Shown here: piece by piece, positions 1 through 11,647 of the stretch | Position numbering within the stretch: the stretch's first letter is position 1 | Layout: every line of letters starts with the position of its first letter | DNA from: Apodospora peruviana | Taxonomy: Eukaryota; Ascomycota; Sordariomycetes; Sordariales; Lasiosphaeriaceae | Direction of reading: 5' to 3' | Assembly (NCBI GenBank): GCA_033439685.1 | Contig: JAUEDM010000002.1 | Location: forward strand, 3,658,001 to 3,722,000 | DNA length: 64,000 bases | Translations under genes and position numbers: made by a program | Notes under the pieces: generated by a model | What the model saw: the letters and a program-made list of their open reading frames with translations, nothing else | What the model was told of the DNA's origin: nothing | The model's database searches: none

Positions 1-664
1 CCTCTACCGATCAACCAAGCCATTCTGGTGGTAATACAACAGGTCTCACAAGACCGGTCATGTTATTTCGGGAGAATATCACACCGCCGGTCTTCTACTT
101 TCCGACCACCGCCTTGAGAGGTCCGGTATTAACGGACACTTCACCCACCGTTATCCCCGGGCTTAACGCCGCCACCCATGATAAGAAAGAATGATAAGAA
201 AGAACCTCGAGACAGGCCAGAGATAGCAGTTCGCTTGGTAATCTGTCCATCATACAAGTAGGTCATCATACAAGTAGGTGCTTGTTTATGTTAGTAATAA
301 AACCGGACCAGTTTCGGACGTGGGATGCATATTTGGGGCCGATGGCCGTGCCGACTGCATAGCGGGAAAAGGGGCGCGGCGCTGGTTATTCGGACTTAAG
401 CTAAGAGCTGGTCAGCCTACATGTAGCGAGTCCGAGGATACCAGAAACGTCCATGACACAACGGATCTGTTGGTCTTGCATGAAGAAAGCCGGGTTGTAG
501 ACTGTCTGCACCCATCAAGGATGGATTATCTGGGATAAAAACTGAGTTATATTGGCAACAAATCAACAGAACGTTCTGGATTGTGTCCATTGCTACGGTA
601 TCCAGTCTGCTTGTACCCTGCATCTACAAGTACTTAGATAATCTATGCACAACCACAACCCCCA
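1..664. other. No gene seen; two short tandem duplications
   Basis: No open frame here has recognisable protein character. The stretch holds two perfect short tandem duplications: a 13-bp unit at 178-203 and a 16-bp unit at 248-279. Confidence 0.5.
178..279. repeat. Two perfect short tandem duplications (13 bp and 16 bp)
   Basis: Unit atgataagaaaga occurs twice head to tail at 178-190 and 191-203. Unit catcatacaagtaggt occurs twice at 248-263 and 264-279. Both are exact in the sequence. They look like replication-slippage duplications in non-coding DNA; no function is implied. Confidence 0.85.
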
Positions 665-1776
665 TCATGGAGAGAACTTCCGTCCCGCCGATATGTCTTC
701 AAATGCCTTCATCGTATGATCCCATATCTTCTGCGACGTCTCCTCCTTATCAATCTCGCTGTACACTTTCGGCAAAGGGGTGATATCCCCCTTGGTACCT
801 ACCTTGTACGCGCCCCCACCTGGGATTCCGTCTGTCGACTTGGCGATCTCGGCTCCAACTGTATTCCCAGCCGGTAGCGCTGCGAACCGATCCGATGTGT
901 GGTAGATGACGCGCTCGCCACTCTCTTGCAAGCCGACTCGGATCAGGAGGATGATAGGCCACAGCAAAACGGACAAAATCTTGAACCAGAGCGTCAGACC
1001 AGGGCGGTTATCCAAGTCCCACCGGAGCACGTAGCCTGGAAAGTAGTGGTTCAGGGACAGCTTCCCACGGTGCTGCGCGGCGAGACGCTCGAATAACAAG
1101 GTCGTCATCCACGTGGTGTGCGAGCCCTGAGTCAGGAAACCGAGAGTACCCGGCTTGAGGAGGGCCAAGTTATCCAGGTCCAGCTTGGCCTCGGGCCCGC
1201 CAAACACGGAGACAACTCGACCTGCGAGCGGCGAGGCTGTCAGGAGTGGGAGGAGTTGCATGATGAAGCGCATTCGTGAGTAGTACAGTAGCGACAGGCT
1301 AGACTCCAATCCCTCGGAGTTGACTATTTATCCCTGTCAGTCTGAAGCTTCCAGCGCCATGGATGGGACGTACTGTTTGATTGCATCTGGTCTCCCACGG
1401 CGAAGTAGGCCTGCGTCATCACGAGCAGGTCCACGCAGGCTGTCCTAGTAGATCCCACCGCCTCTGCCTCAGCGCGAGCTATCTCAGCACACACGCGGTC
1501 GACCTCGTTGAGGAGAGAGATATCCTCGGTCGGGATGAAGCGGAAGTCGCCGCCGGGACACGTCACGGCGGCCTCGGACAAGATGGTGCGGGCAGCCCCC
1601 TCCTTTCGGCCGACCAAATAGATGCGCAAGCCCTGGCCCGAAGAACCGTGAGCAAGAGCCAGCTGGCGAAGCGCGTACTCGCCGATGCCCTGAGTGGCGC
1701 CGACGAAGACGGCTGTGATGGGCTGCTTCTTGACCACCGCCCTGTTGCTGGCTTTGACGACGTCGAGGGAGACCAT
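665..1776 (-). CDS. Short-chain dehydrogenase/reductase (SDR)
   Basis: NAD(P)-dependent oxidoreductase of the fungal SDR type often found in secondary-metabolite loci. The start at 1776 gives MVSLDVVKAS followed at once by the Rossmann strand and the nucleotide loop GATQGIGEYA (residues about 24-33). Two exons, 1776-1374 and 1323-665, join through a GTACGT...AAATAG intron; together they encode 353 residues. The second exon holds LYYSRMRF, where the usual catalytic YxxxK helix is expected, with Arg instead of the canonical Lys, and a hydrophobic segment near FKILSVLLWPIILLI. Substrate unknown. A longer upstream frame to 2001 exists but its extra 75 residues look non-coding. It is divergent from the PEP-mutase-like gene, with about 1.7 kb between. 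Family sure, function open. Confidence 0.85.
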
Positions 1777-3457
1777 TGTCAAGCTGATGGATTTTCTCGC
1801 GTCTTTCTGTGACTGGAACCAAATATGATTCGAACAGCTCCTGTTGCAATGAAATATCCCGCGAAAATGCGTTACCAGACCTTCCCAGGTGAAAAAGTTG
1901 TCGCTATATACGTACCTCAGGTAAGATGAAAGGATCAATTTCTTTGGAATCATGTCAGGGCTTGGCGGGGTCTTGACGACACCGAAAGTCCGCAGCCACA
2001 ATCCGATATTCGGGCCATTAGCACCGGTTCCGTCTTCCGCTCTCTAATGACCGTAAGGCCGCGGACCTGGAACACGGCAACACAACACAACCCACTCCGT
2101 GGATGCTTACCAACCCGCGTCGAAAAGGGGACGCGAAAACAAAGCTCCGTTTTGATGACTCGTAGCCTGATACCAACAGTCTCGGACTCACCAAGTGACC
2201 AAACGGCGCCGCATGGTCCCCGTAGAATCGTAGCCGCCGGCCAGAGCAACCCCTTCAGCCATCTCAACGCCCAGAGGTTCGCATATATGACATCCTCCAA
2301 GCTCGTCCTTCTACCACTTCGTAGCCAGGATCGCTTTGGGCTTGCAGCTTGGCTCGTCGTCGCTCAGGAACCCTGGGTGCAGCAACGAGTAATAAGGTAT
2401 GGACGGAAGAACTTCACAATGTCTCCAAGGGCTGGGATGACATTGACAACCGTGGACGGGTGCCTGCTGTGCCTAGCAGGCAGGCAGCCAGGCAGGCTCA
2501 CTGAGTGACTCCACTGAGAGTCACGCCAGTACCCACCAAACATACTGCCAAAGTGAAGCCTGGGAAGGCTCAAGGCGGTGAATCACAGAATTGTGGGGCC
2601 TCCTCTCACGAGTATAAATATAAATACTTCGCTCCCCCTCCAAACCATTTCCTTTTCCTTTCTTTTTTTTTTCCTCAGCTCTCTTTGCCTTTTGGCTTAG
2701 ATCATGTGTAGTATCTGTTCTTTTCAGTTTAATATCTGAAAGTACTCTACGGAGTACAATTCATATTATTCTTATTTTTCTCCTTCGGTCGACGGTCCTC
2801 TGGGCTTGCCTATGGTCGTTTTCCACTGTGTCCCTGGTATTACACTGCCTCCAGGCGACGCGAACACGCTCTCCTTCATTGCACTTCTTAGGCCTGATGG
2901 GCTTGGGATGCGAAGAAGGAATTGATTGCATGTATTGACCTATAGGCTTTGTTCGTGGGTGTGTCACGATGAAACACCAAGTCACCAGCTGCTCCGTGGA
3001 ACCAGAGCATACTGTCGAGATCGTGACTACAGTGACGGGCCACCTTGCTCAGCTTCAAGCCCTCTCGATATTCTCTCAGAAGAGGTCGAGAGAGGCTTCG
3101 TCCGTTCATCATGACGCGGCTGCCTGTCGGTATCGTTGGTGAGCGGCTTGTTGGTCAGGTTCCACCGCCAATGCAGCGGTAGCGTGAGCGGGGAAATTTG
3201 CGGCGTGTCAAGCAAAGGGCGCCTGTCGGGGGTAGGCTGTGACTACATAAAACGGTTTTGAATCTCTCCGCGATGACTTGTTATGCAAGTCTAATCGGAT
3301 GACTCGGACGATTTACCTTCCCCTCTCTTCCTCAATGACTTTCTCTCCATTTAATACTCCCTATTTTAGGACCGCGACCCTGAAATCAAGCTTCATAACT
3401 CCAGCAGCAGCAACCACTTCCGCCACGCGCTACCGCTCCCTACGCTTCATCACCATC
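1777..3457. other. Intergenic region between divergent SDR and PEP-mutase-like genes
   Basis: About 1.7 kb without a supported gene. Several frames are open on both strands but none shows domain-like composition or consistent splice signals. A T11-rich pyrimidine tract lies near 2660-2675. The region probably holds both promoters and untranslated leaders. Confidence 0.5.
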
Positions 3458-4279
3458 ATGGCCACCAGCTTCTCTCCTACCGCCACCGCCGAAAAGGCCA
3501 CAACATTCAAATCCCTCCACCGCAACATCGCAGGAGGCGGCAAACCTCTCCTCCTCGCAAACGTCTACGACGCCACCTCGGCACGGGTCGTGGCCTCTCT
3601 CCCAGGCTGCGCGGCCCTCGCAACCGCATCCTTCGCACTCGCCCAGTCGATCGGCAAGACCGACGAGACCCTCACGCTCGACGAAAACCTCTCACTCGCA
3701 CGCCCAATCGCTGCCGTCGCGAACGAGTTCAACCTGCCGCTGACGGTCGATATCCAAGACGGGTACGCGCCGCGAGGCGACAAGCAGGCCCTGGTGGACG
3801 TAACCGCGGGACTCGTCAAGGGTCTGGGCGCCGTCGGCGTCAATCTGGAGGATTCGTGGCACGAAACGTGCGAAATGATGGACGAGGAGTATGCCGTTGA
3901 GAGAATCAGCATTATGCTCAGCGCCGCGGCGGACCTGGGGGTGTCGGATTTTGTAGTGAACGCGCGGTCTGATACGTTTCTGATGGGCGGATCGCTGGAC
4001 GAGTCGATCAGACGGGGCAAGAAGTACCTAGAAGCTGGAGCGGAGACGGTGTTTATCTTTTGGCCGAGAGGGGAGGCGATGAAGAGAGAGGACGTTCAAA
4101 GGGTCATTGACGAGCTTGACGGGAGGGTGAATATCAGTTGTCGGCTGGGCCAGAAAGGGGGTTTGACGACGGCGGATTTGGCGGCCATGGGCGCTGCGAG
4201 GGTGAGTGTTGGACCGCAGCTGTATCTTGCTGTCGCCGAGACACTAAAGAAGGCTGCCGGTGCTGTGTTTGCGGTCTGA
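3458..4279 (+). CDS. PEP mutase / isocitrate lyase superfamily enzyme
   Basis: Member of the phosphoenolpyruvate mutase/isocitrate lyase superfamily, which makes or breaks C-C or P-C bonds on 2-oxo acids in a Mg-dependent TIM barrel. From the ATG at 3458 the protein is 273 residues, normal for the family. Visible motifs are LLLANVYDATSARV (substrate-binding first strand), ASFALAQSIGKTDE, and the metal-binding LTVDIQDGYAPRG, matching the family DxxDGY pattern, followed by GVNLEDS. The frame is open for 60 codons upstream (to 3278); that extension is rich in Ser, Thr and Arg without acidic residues, so a longer form with a mitochondrial presequence is possible. Single exon. The exact reaction (methylisocitrate lyase-like, oxaloacetate hydrolase-like or phosphonate mutase) cannot be told from the sequence. 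Confidence 0.88.
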   Translation: MATSFSPTATAEKATTFKSLHRNIAGGGKPLLLANVYDATSARVVASLPGCAALATASFALAQSIGKTDETLTLDENLSLARPIAAVANEFNLPLTVDIQDGYAPRGDKQALVDVTAGLVKGLGAVGVNLEDSWHETCEMMDEEYAVERISIMLSAAADLGVSDFVVNARSDTFLMGGSLDESIRRGKKYLEAGAETVFIFWPRGEAMKREDVQRVIDELDGRVNISCRLGQKGGLTTADLAAMGAARVSVGPQLYLAVAETLKKAAGAVFAV

Positions 4280-4635
4280 CCGTATACAGGGTCACCATTG
4301 TTGTGCTGTTGCGCGTATCATATCTGTGTATCTAAAGAGAGTCTTCTTTCCTGGCATTACAATCTTCACAGTAAAAAAAACTAGGAACGTGGTCGAAACC
4401 ATCTCCGAGTCGTCCGCCACTACTCGCGCTGACAAGTGTCTGAACTTGGATCAGGTCGGTCATACCATCGGAACAATTGTCCACTGTGCAGACTACATTG
4501 ATGTTTCCAGACGGGGGATGCAGGTAGCAATGGTATATTGAAATAGTCAATTCAAGAATAAACTGCCTATTTCGATTCCATCCCCGCTAGTATGCTTGCT
4601 AATAAATTTAACTGCCACTACCCGTCCATCATGAT
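4280..4635. other. Short intergenic region between convergent genes
   Basis: Between the 3' ends of the PEP-mutase-like gene and the Zn2Cys6 gene. It is AT-rich near its right end and contains no supported gene; it probably holds both 3' untranslated regions. Confidence 0.5.
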
Positions 4636-7600
4636 TCAGGGGGGTGAATCGTCAAGCGTCGTGCGAGGCGTCCATTCATAATCAAACAGCTGGCTTGTGT
4701 ACCAGTAAGGGCGGCGATAGTCGTCAGAATGCTTGATGACGTCAAAACGGTTGGCTAGATTATAAGAAGATTAAAAGTGTGTTAGTATTCGTTTCGTCCA
4801 GTCGTTACAGATAAAGCTCCGGTCTATTACGGATGGGCGCTGCTTACCTCTTTGAACTACAATGTCTCGACACTTTTCAAGAAAACTGATTTGCTCGGGA
4901 TCAGGGTGTTCTTCTCTGCGGAAATTGACGGACTTCCAGGCAAACTCCGATGTGAACACGCGCTCTCCTTTAAGACTGTGGTGAAAATAGGCTAAAACGA
5001 CATTTGCGCCTGCGTTTATTCTTCTCACGAGGGGCATATCCAGATATAACACCTGGGTAGAAGTTAGCCATGTTCTGGGGATTGACCGTTGTCTAGCTTA
5101 CGGGTGATTTCCTCCGGAGGGAAACTTTGGACTGGAACTGAATTTGCAGCTCGTAGTTGTGTAGTAGGATGAAGCAGGTCATGAAGAAGACCGACCAGTC
5201 TTCAGAAACGACGGAAATACCAAAACGGGAAAACCGGGACTGCAGCTCCCTAAGTACTTCCCTTTGGAGAGGTACAAGTATTCGATGAATAACTAGCGAT
5301 GTGAGCTGGTAATCAAGGTATGACGGGACAGAACCTGAATCCCAGTTGATCGAAGAAGCTGAGTTGGTGGATGTAGGCGCACTCATAGCATCAAGCCAGC
5401 ATCTCCATCCACCTTCGATGAGACGACACGCTACCCAGAGACGAATTACTGTTTGGAGTGGTTTATTCTGAAAATGCAATTTGTTAGTGTGTGAGTTATA
5501 ACTCCCTTGGTGTCCTACAGGAGCCTGGGAAACTTGAAGCTTCGACATACTGGTACCGGAAAGGTGGACTGTTTATACGCAAACTGGAAGATGTCCCATG
5601 CAAGATGATCAGTATCGTCTACAAACGTGTACAAGTAAAACTCAGTAGTTGTGTCAATGTAGTCGTTGATGGCGCCAAAAGCCACATCCGGGTCAACGAT
5701 ACACCATGGCACCGAGTAGATGTGTTCCCCCTTGAAGTCAGTATGTTGGGGACTGCCTGATGGCCCGTCCAAAGGAGGAACGAATTCGTGAAGTGAGATA
5801 CGGAAGTGCATGCTACCGATCTGCGCGAGACATAGGGAGATGCGCGGTGTACTTGTCAGATGCTTTTCGATGTGGAAGTCCCCATAGCTCGGTCCAGTCA
5901 TCGGATGCGCCCTGTAGAACGGTATATAGTTGATGCCGGTTCTGAACAGTGTGACGTCGATGATCCTGTAACGAAGACACGGAAACCGGTTGGTCTTCGA
6001 GCGTTGACAGATCAGACATGGGCCACCGGGGTTTACGGGGTCCGGCTGACACTGACATGACATCTCGTTAGCGACCATCAAGAACAAGTAGAACCAAGGA
6101 GCATCAACAAAGAAAGTTTGTCGAGAAACATACCCGAATTCGCTGCAACCTGCAACGAATACATGCCTGCATTAGTCGTGTCAAATGAGTTGATGCTCTG
6201 ACCCTCAGCGACATTGAAGAAGAACGCGAGCGTGCTCTTCTTGCTGCTGAAGGCTCCCTAGCTCCGATCCAAAGCATCTCTCCACCAGAGAACTGAGAGT
6301 CTGTTTCTAGTGAGCAGGCTGTGAAATAGTCCGGTGAGCTAGGATTTGAGGGTATAACACCCCAATCAGATCCAGAGTTGGAAGTTCGTCCTTCTCTAGA
6401 ACCGATATCGCCGTCGGAAACTGGATCGTCGGTTATCGAGTTAATTGAAAGGTCCATAGCTTCGTACAACGGACGTGGAATGGACTCCGGCTCCGGGATA
6501 TCGGCAAAGTCAACCACCATTTCACTGGCGGCGCCCCAGTTCTCGAGCTCGAGACCAATCGGCGCAGTATTTGTTTGTCCGAACAGCTGTAGTTTCCACG
6601 AGATGATCTCCAAAGCGGAAGCCCAGTCGCCAACATGAGATTTGAAGTGTTGCTGTAGGTTGTTGTCAGCTCGATATAACGAAGCAGGGAAGGTAGCAGG
6701 AAAGCGCTACATTCGTCATCTGAGGAAAGAATCGAGAGACGTACGAGAATAGTTCCTAGAACCAGTTCTTTTGCCATCCAAAGATTATACATATTGTTCG
6801 TGATATTTCGGGTGGATTTGGCCATGATGTCATTCTCCAATGAGTTTCTACCGACAGAGGCAACGATTTGTTGAAGGCCTTCCCCGAGCTCGAGCTTCAG
6901 CAGCCGAATCTCCTCCTTCAAATCCTCGATTTGTTTCTTTCCTTCTCGTCGACAGTCTGATAACAATTCGGCGGTTTCCTGATTCTGCTGACGGCTATTG
7001 GCAAGTGCCGATTTTAGAGTGTTGAGGACGTCGGCGGCCAGCAGCATGACCTCGGCCGAATTTTCTTGGAACCTGGTCGAGAGTTGTGCAATGGCCTGAT
7101 GAGTTTCCCCATGGTTGTTTCTGTCATCTGCCCGGAAGCACTCTATACTTTGGAGGACTTTGTCATTGCCGTCTTGTATAGAGAGTTGATTGTGCTGGAT
7201 TTTCCCCTCAAGATGGCGCATTCGGTCGACGGCCACTTGAATGCTGGTATCAAGACCCGAGTACTGCTGGTCCTGCTGGAGCAAGACCAGGTCGATGCGT
7301 GATCTGCTTGTTGTTAGTACAGTTGGGGAATGCATACTCCAAAGGTCTCAGTACCTAGCCGAGAGAAGCACACGCCGATCCATCTGTTCGCTGTACAGAT
7401 CAAGGAGGGCCTTCAACTCTGCAACACGTTCCTTGCCCAGTATGCTCTTCAAAGCCTGCCGGAAGCTCTTCCACCTGCTCGGACGGCCTTGCGATTGGAG
7501 CGCCCGAAGAACCTGATTGAATTCTCCAGCAACATGCAAACAACCTTGACAAATTTCGCCCAACGATGCCTCTTCGCCGGCCAAGGCGACCTGACTTGGA

Positions 7601-7797
7601 TTCGGTTGTCCTTGCGAACTGCGAAGCTTTTCGGCGCATCGACTGAGATCCGCCGTGACGATTTCCATGTGCGTGTACTCAACGACCGATCCATCCTTGC
7701 GTATCTTATTTGCCTTGGTGACGAGCTTGTATCCGAACTCTAGAAACTGGACAATGTTGCCGGCGAGTGCCAATCCTGCGAGACTGACTGGATCCAT
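4636..7797 (-). CDS. STAND-type N-terminal domain, coiled coil and Zn2Cys6 protein
   Basis: Seven exons give a 903-residue reading frame: 7797-7355, 7303-6745, 6652-6134, 6051-5551, 5467-5102, 5052-4848, 4754-4636, all with GT...AG junctions and matching phases. The N-terminus MDPVSLAGLALAGNIVQFLE is typical of the fungal N-terminal domain of STAND/NLR-like proteins (PigL_N type). Residues about 150-320 are a long heptad-rich coiled coil. Near residue 495 the exon 3/4 junction creates a cysteine cluster, CIRCRLQRIRC...C..C...C, with spacing C-x2-C-x6-C-x10-C-x2-C-x9-C, matching a Zn2Cys6 binuclear cluster. The C-terminal 400 residues are a conserved-looking globular region of unknown fold. 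Probably a nuclear regulator; whether it binds DNA is inference. Intron positions between exons 2 and 3 are the least certain. Confidence 0.75.
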
Positions 7798-8343
7798 GGC
7801 TTCCTTGCATGTGGCGCGACCAGTTGGAAGGAAGCGCTATTCAATTGAACATACGGCGCATCATTTGGGATGCCATCATCTTACTTGGTGAGTAGTATCC
7901 GAGTAGCAAGACACGTCGAGTGTTGCCGTCGATGTTCGTCTTTTGCCGTCATGCGGGATTGGGTTATGGAGGTGAATGACGATTGACAATCAGGCAAGTT
8001 TGGAGACTGCAACGAATTTTTCTTGGAAAACCCAACGTGGCGGTGCTCCTGCATGTTAATGGTTTGTGAGCCTACGAGAATGCCTGGCAAATTCCATTGC
8101 CCCGATTCGGCGGCAGGTGTGCAGATAACACACGCGCGTTTTGCAAGGGATTTAATGTAGAAGTACATCCAATCAATGAAACCAATCGCCGTTCGGCAGG
8201 CGTTCAGACACCTCGAATTGTACATCTACATGTACCTATCGGACGTCGCAAGTACTTGTACGTATCGATCCCCAAGACCACATGTCTTCCATGCTATCTC
8301 CACAGAAGTCACCGTCAATGAAGTTATTCCGCTGCTCTTACTC
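7798..8343. other. Intergenic region upstream of Zn2Cys6 gene
   Basis: No supported gene. It probably contains the promoter of the leftward Zn2Cys6 gene and the 3' end of the NTM1 transcript. Confidence 0.45.
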
Positions 8344-9149
8344 TTAGACCGGTTTTAAAGCATACATCTTAATAGGAAACAGCGTCAAAGCCTGCGTCTG
8401 CGGCAACCCACGCTGTAACTCTGCCTTCGCGACCTTCAAACCCGCCTGCTTAAAGATACTCAGAAATTTGGCATCGCCCCTAAATCCCCATCAAAACCTC
8501 CAGTTAGCCCTGTCACTCAAAAGCCCCTCGTGAAAGCATACCTGGTAACACTGCTATCCACCTCATCAAAATCATCCTCCCCGTTCGTGGTCGTGTTCTC
8601 CTTGACAACAATCACCGCGTCTTTGGGATTCGTAAGAACCGATTTGCACCTGTCAAGAAACGAGACCAGCTGCTCGTCGTTGAGGTGACCGGCGCACCAC
8701 TGCACCCAGACGAGATCGTACCGGTCGTCCACGGCGGGCCGCCACTCCTCCAGGCCGACGTTGTGTATCTTGCCCACCCCGGGCTTGCCCTCCAGCGCGG
8801 CGGTGAATTTGGCGGTCGGCTCGATGATGTCGACTTTGCTGGCAACCTTGACCAGCAGACCCTCGGTTACTCTTCCGATGCTGTCTTTCCGTCAATGTTT
8901 CGAATTAGTTCGTGTTGGAAGGAGAATGACTTACCCTGCACCGCCCTCAAGGGCTCTATCGACCACGCGCAGTCCATTTCGCTCGCCGATGCCGAGTTTG
9001 GCCAGAAAGTTCTTTGAGCCCTGGAGATCGACTTTGGACACGTTCTGAAACCCGGGCTGTGACGGGATGCCGCCGAGCATGCCGTCGACGTCGGCTTCGA
9101 TGCCCTCCCAGTAGCTTTTCCCGGCGGCGTTGTTGACTTTGGATGCCAT
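8344..9149 (-). CDS. Alpha-N-terminal protein methyltransferase (NTM1/Tae1)
   Basis: SAM-dependent enzyme that methylates the exposed N-terminal amine of proteins with an X-Pro-Lys start, such as ribosomal proteins, in cytosol and nucleus. Three exons, 9149-8935, 8880-8542 and 8479-8344, give 229 residues, the usual family length. Seen in order: SYWEGIEADVDGMLGG at the N-terminus, SAM motif I rebuilt across intron 1 as EGGAGIGRVTEGLL, then YDLVWVQWCAGHLNDEQLV, VVKENT, DEVDSSVTR and the C-terminal FPIKMYALKP. These match the NTM1 family closely. Motif I has Glu-Gly where most homologues have Asp-Cys before GAG. A likely 5' leader intron may lie near 9160-9290. Housekeeping gene; confident. Confidence 0.92.
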
Positions 9150-10003
9150 TTTTGCGAGTATCTGGGTTTTGTTTGTCGATGAGTTGGATGTGTGATTGGA
9201 AAGTCGAAAATTGTGGGCCAATCTGAAGGGCGGTAGGGAGTTGATATGCAATTAAAGGGGTATGCATTATGGACTTACCTTGTTATTGCATACTTTGATT
9301 AGCCTCCCAGGAGCGAAGGGAATGCCGATACCTGCAGTCACAGAACAGTCCCGTTAGACACAAGACGTAATGGTAATGATGTTTTGTGTGCCTACAGGTG
9401 TACGTTTGGAAGTATGGTTTGTGTGGTGTGTTTTGGAAAGGGGGAAGCCGGGGGTCGTCAACGCCAATTTATAATTAGACGGCAGCAGACCTGCTAGGAC
9501 CCAGGCCTTTAGAACATTGATTGGCAACCCAGTCACACGAAGGAGAGAATGGAGACGGATGGCACCTCATAAAGCCTGACTGCGTTGGGTTGGCTCAACA
9601 TAACTGCCGAAATGGTATGCACGGCCGCCAGGTCGCGGACATGGGTTGGATTTGATCATTCAAAAATCGGATCCGGTGTTCGGACGACGAATATCGGCTT
9701 GACATGGGTCACTGAACGCGGTCCAGTCTCCGCCAGCCGTGTCGTCTAATGTAAGGTAGGGAGCTGCGGGAGTGACGCATGACTGATACGAGTACCGTCA
9801 GGCACGGAAGCCTGACAACCAAGGCCAGGCGTCCAAGAAGGATTGATAATTTGGGAGGCAACCTACCAATCTTTCTTCAAGATGTTTGATATTAATGTAC
9901 GGAGTAGTGTATGCGTCTATACCCAAAACATTAAGAATCCCATTATAGTAGGGAACCGCACGCCGTCTAGTCTAGTTCTCGTGACTGCCAACTATCCCGA
10001 AGA
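9150..10003. other. Intergenic region between NTM1 and acyltransferase genes
   Basis: About 850 bp; the NTM1 promoter and leader are expected next to 9150 and the acyltransferase 3' end next to 10003. No coding sequence recognised. Confidence 0.45.
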
Positions 10004-11647
10004 TTACCATTTCGGCAGAAGCAACGGATCCTGCAGCAGCCGTTCCATGTCTTCGGCACGCAAGGGAACAGTAATATCCACTCCGTTGTCAGTCCATGCC
10101 GGCTTTCCACCAGACGAGGTCGCCTCCTTTTGGCACGATGGAGGCGCCTCCTTGATCAAGATACACCCATCCATATTGGGAACAATACCATCCGCATACC
10201 GTATGACCGACCCAAAGCCAAAATCGAGCTCGTAAATTCCACTCCGAGCCCACGTGGTGACGAGAATGTGGCGACGACCCAAAAAGGCGTTCCAGATACG
10301 CTGAGGCGACTTTTCGAACGCCACGCTGTGAAGATGCGCGGCTAGACCGGCCTTGTCGCTCATCTTGATGATGGTCTCCCGGAGACATCGGGCGACCAAC
10401 GATATACCGCCTTCTCTTGCGACTTCTGCTCCAGTCATCTCTGCGTTCATCAGGATGATGGGAGAGCCCATGAAGGAGTTGCCGAGCTGCAGCACGGGAC
10501 GCAGACCGAGTGTCAGATCGCAGTGTACCGGGTTGGTGTCGTTCCCGAGACCACGAGCACGCATGACGCAGGACCAGATGTGGGCCAGAACAGCGTCATG
10601 CTTACTTATCCTCACGTCTGCGGGCTGATCACGGGTAGCCGCCTTCCAAAGAAAGTCAACCTGCTGGCGATTCAGGTGGATGATGTACGTTAAGACAGAG
10701 GCAGCGACGTCCCAATCGGCCCATGGCAATCGCAAGCCTGCTGGCGTCAGCTCTTGGCCCTCAAAGATGGCCGGGACGTTGGATGGCCACGGACGTCCAT
10801 CTGCTGGTGCCCACCAGTCGAAGTGGTGCATGGGCAGACTCCTGGCCCGGCTCAGTATGGACTCGTCCGGCTTTTCCGCATTGATGTCGCCCGCGGCCAT
10901 CTTGTCCACCCGATCCGGATCAAAGACCGAAGCCGACTGAAATGTGGCGGGCTCATGCAATAACATTGACCGGCTCACTCTGGCCCAATCTTTGAGCAAA
11001 TGCACCAAGCCTGTGGTGTCGGCCATTGGATGCGCAGCCTTGGCAGCCAGGACGAATCCACTGCAGGCCAACTCGGTGATCTGAATCGCCAACAGGGGCT
11101 TTCGGAGTCCGTTGCCGTCGGGGTCGTTGGGTTGGAACGGCATCGCTGAAGCGATCGCAGTCGCGGGGATAAAGACATTGAGTCCTGCGTCCTGGCAGTT
11201 CCATAGAGGCAGGGTCTCGGTCCGGGAGACAGGATAGATGGTTTCGAGGGTAGCTGGGCTAGATGCCGTGATCAGCTCGACACCGGGGTCATCTTCACAG
11301 TCATAATGGGCGTATACACGTCCGAAACGTCTCGCGTGGGGCGGTAGGCCTTTTGCCTCTTCCCCCGTCGAGCCATCGAGGCTGGTGACGGATTTACACT
11401 GCCCGCACCACTGCGGATAGGCGCTGAGAACGGTCGAGAAGGATTGCTGGAGGTGACGAGTTAGGTTGAAGCCCTCTGGTGCTGTTGTGGGATGCTCAAA
11501 CTCGAAAAGCCAGAGAGCATTAGTTAGGGCGAAGTCAGCGGTCGTGGCATCGAGAAGCGACAAGGCGACCACACGTTCACCGTATGCTCGTGACTCGGGA
11601 AACACCCGTTCTGACTGCGAGATGACCAGAGGGATAGCAGGCGCCAT
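10004..11647 (-). CDS. HXXXD (BAHD-like) acyltransferase
   Basis: Acyl-CoA-dependent O- or N-acyltransferase of the fungal transferase family (PF02458 type). Single exon; the ATG at 11647 gives MAPAIPLVISQSERVFP and 547 residues, normal for the family. A further 13 codons are open upstream but look like leader. The catalytic motif is HPMADTTG near residue 223 (H-x3-D). The C-terminal structural motif is DFGFGSVIRYADG, equivalent to the family's DFGWG. An AHIWSCVMRARGL helix precedes the second half. Homologues acylate secondary metabolites such as trichothecenes and fusidane triterpenes. It is divergent from the ABCC transporter with only 463 bp between starts, suggesting joint control. Acyl donor and acceptor are unknown. 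Confidence 0.9.
   Translation of the reverse strand: MAPAIPLVISQSERVFPESRAYGERVVALSLLDATTADFALTNALWLFEFEHPTTAPEGFNLTRHLQQSFSTVLSAYPQWCGQCKSVTSLDGSTGEEAKGLPPHARRFGRVYAHYDCEDDPGVELITASSPATLETIYPVSRTETLPLWNCQDAGLNVFIPATAIASAMPFQPNDPDGNGLRKPLLAIQITELACSGFVLAAKAAHPMADTTGLVHLLKDWARVSRSMLLHEPATFQSASVFDPDRVDKMAAGDINAEKPDESILSRARSLPMHHFDWWAPADGRPWPSNVPAIFEGQELTPAGLRLPWADWDVAASVLTYIIHLNRQQVDFLWKAATRDQPADVRISKHDAVLAHIWSCVMRARGLGNDTNPVHCDLTLGLRPVLQLGNSFMGSPIILMNAEMTGAEVAREGGISLVARCLRETIIKMSDKAGLAAHLHSVAFEKSPQRIWNAFLGRRHILVTTWARSGIYELDFGFGSVIRYADGIVPNMDGCILIKEAPPSCQKEATSSGGKPAWTDNGVDITVPLRAEDMERLLQDPLLLPKW

Noticed and set aside
2047..2508. 153-codon plus-strand frame between the SDR and PEP-mutase-like genes
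   Set aside because: No recognisable protein character and an opposing frame of similar length; probably chance.
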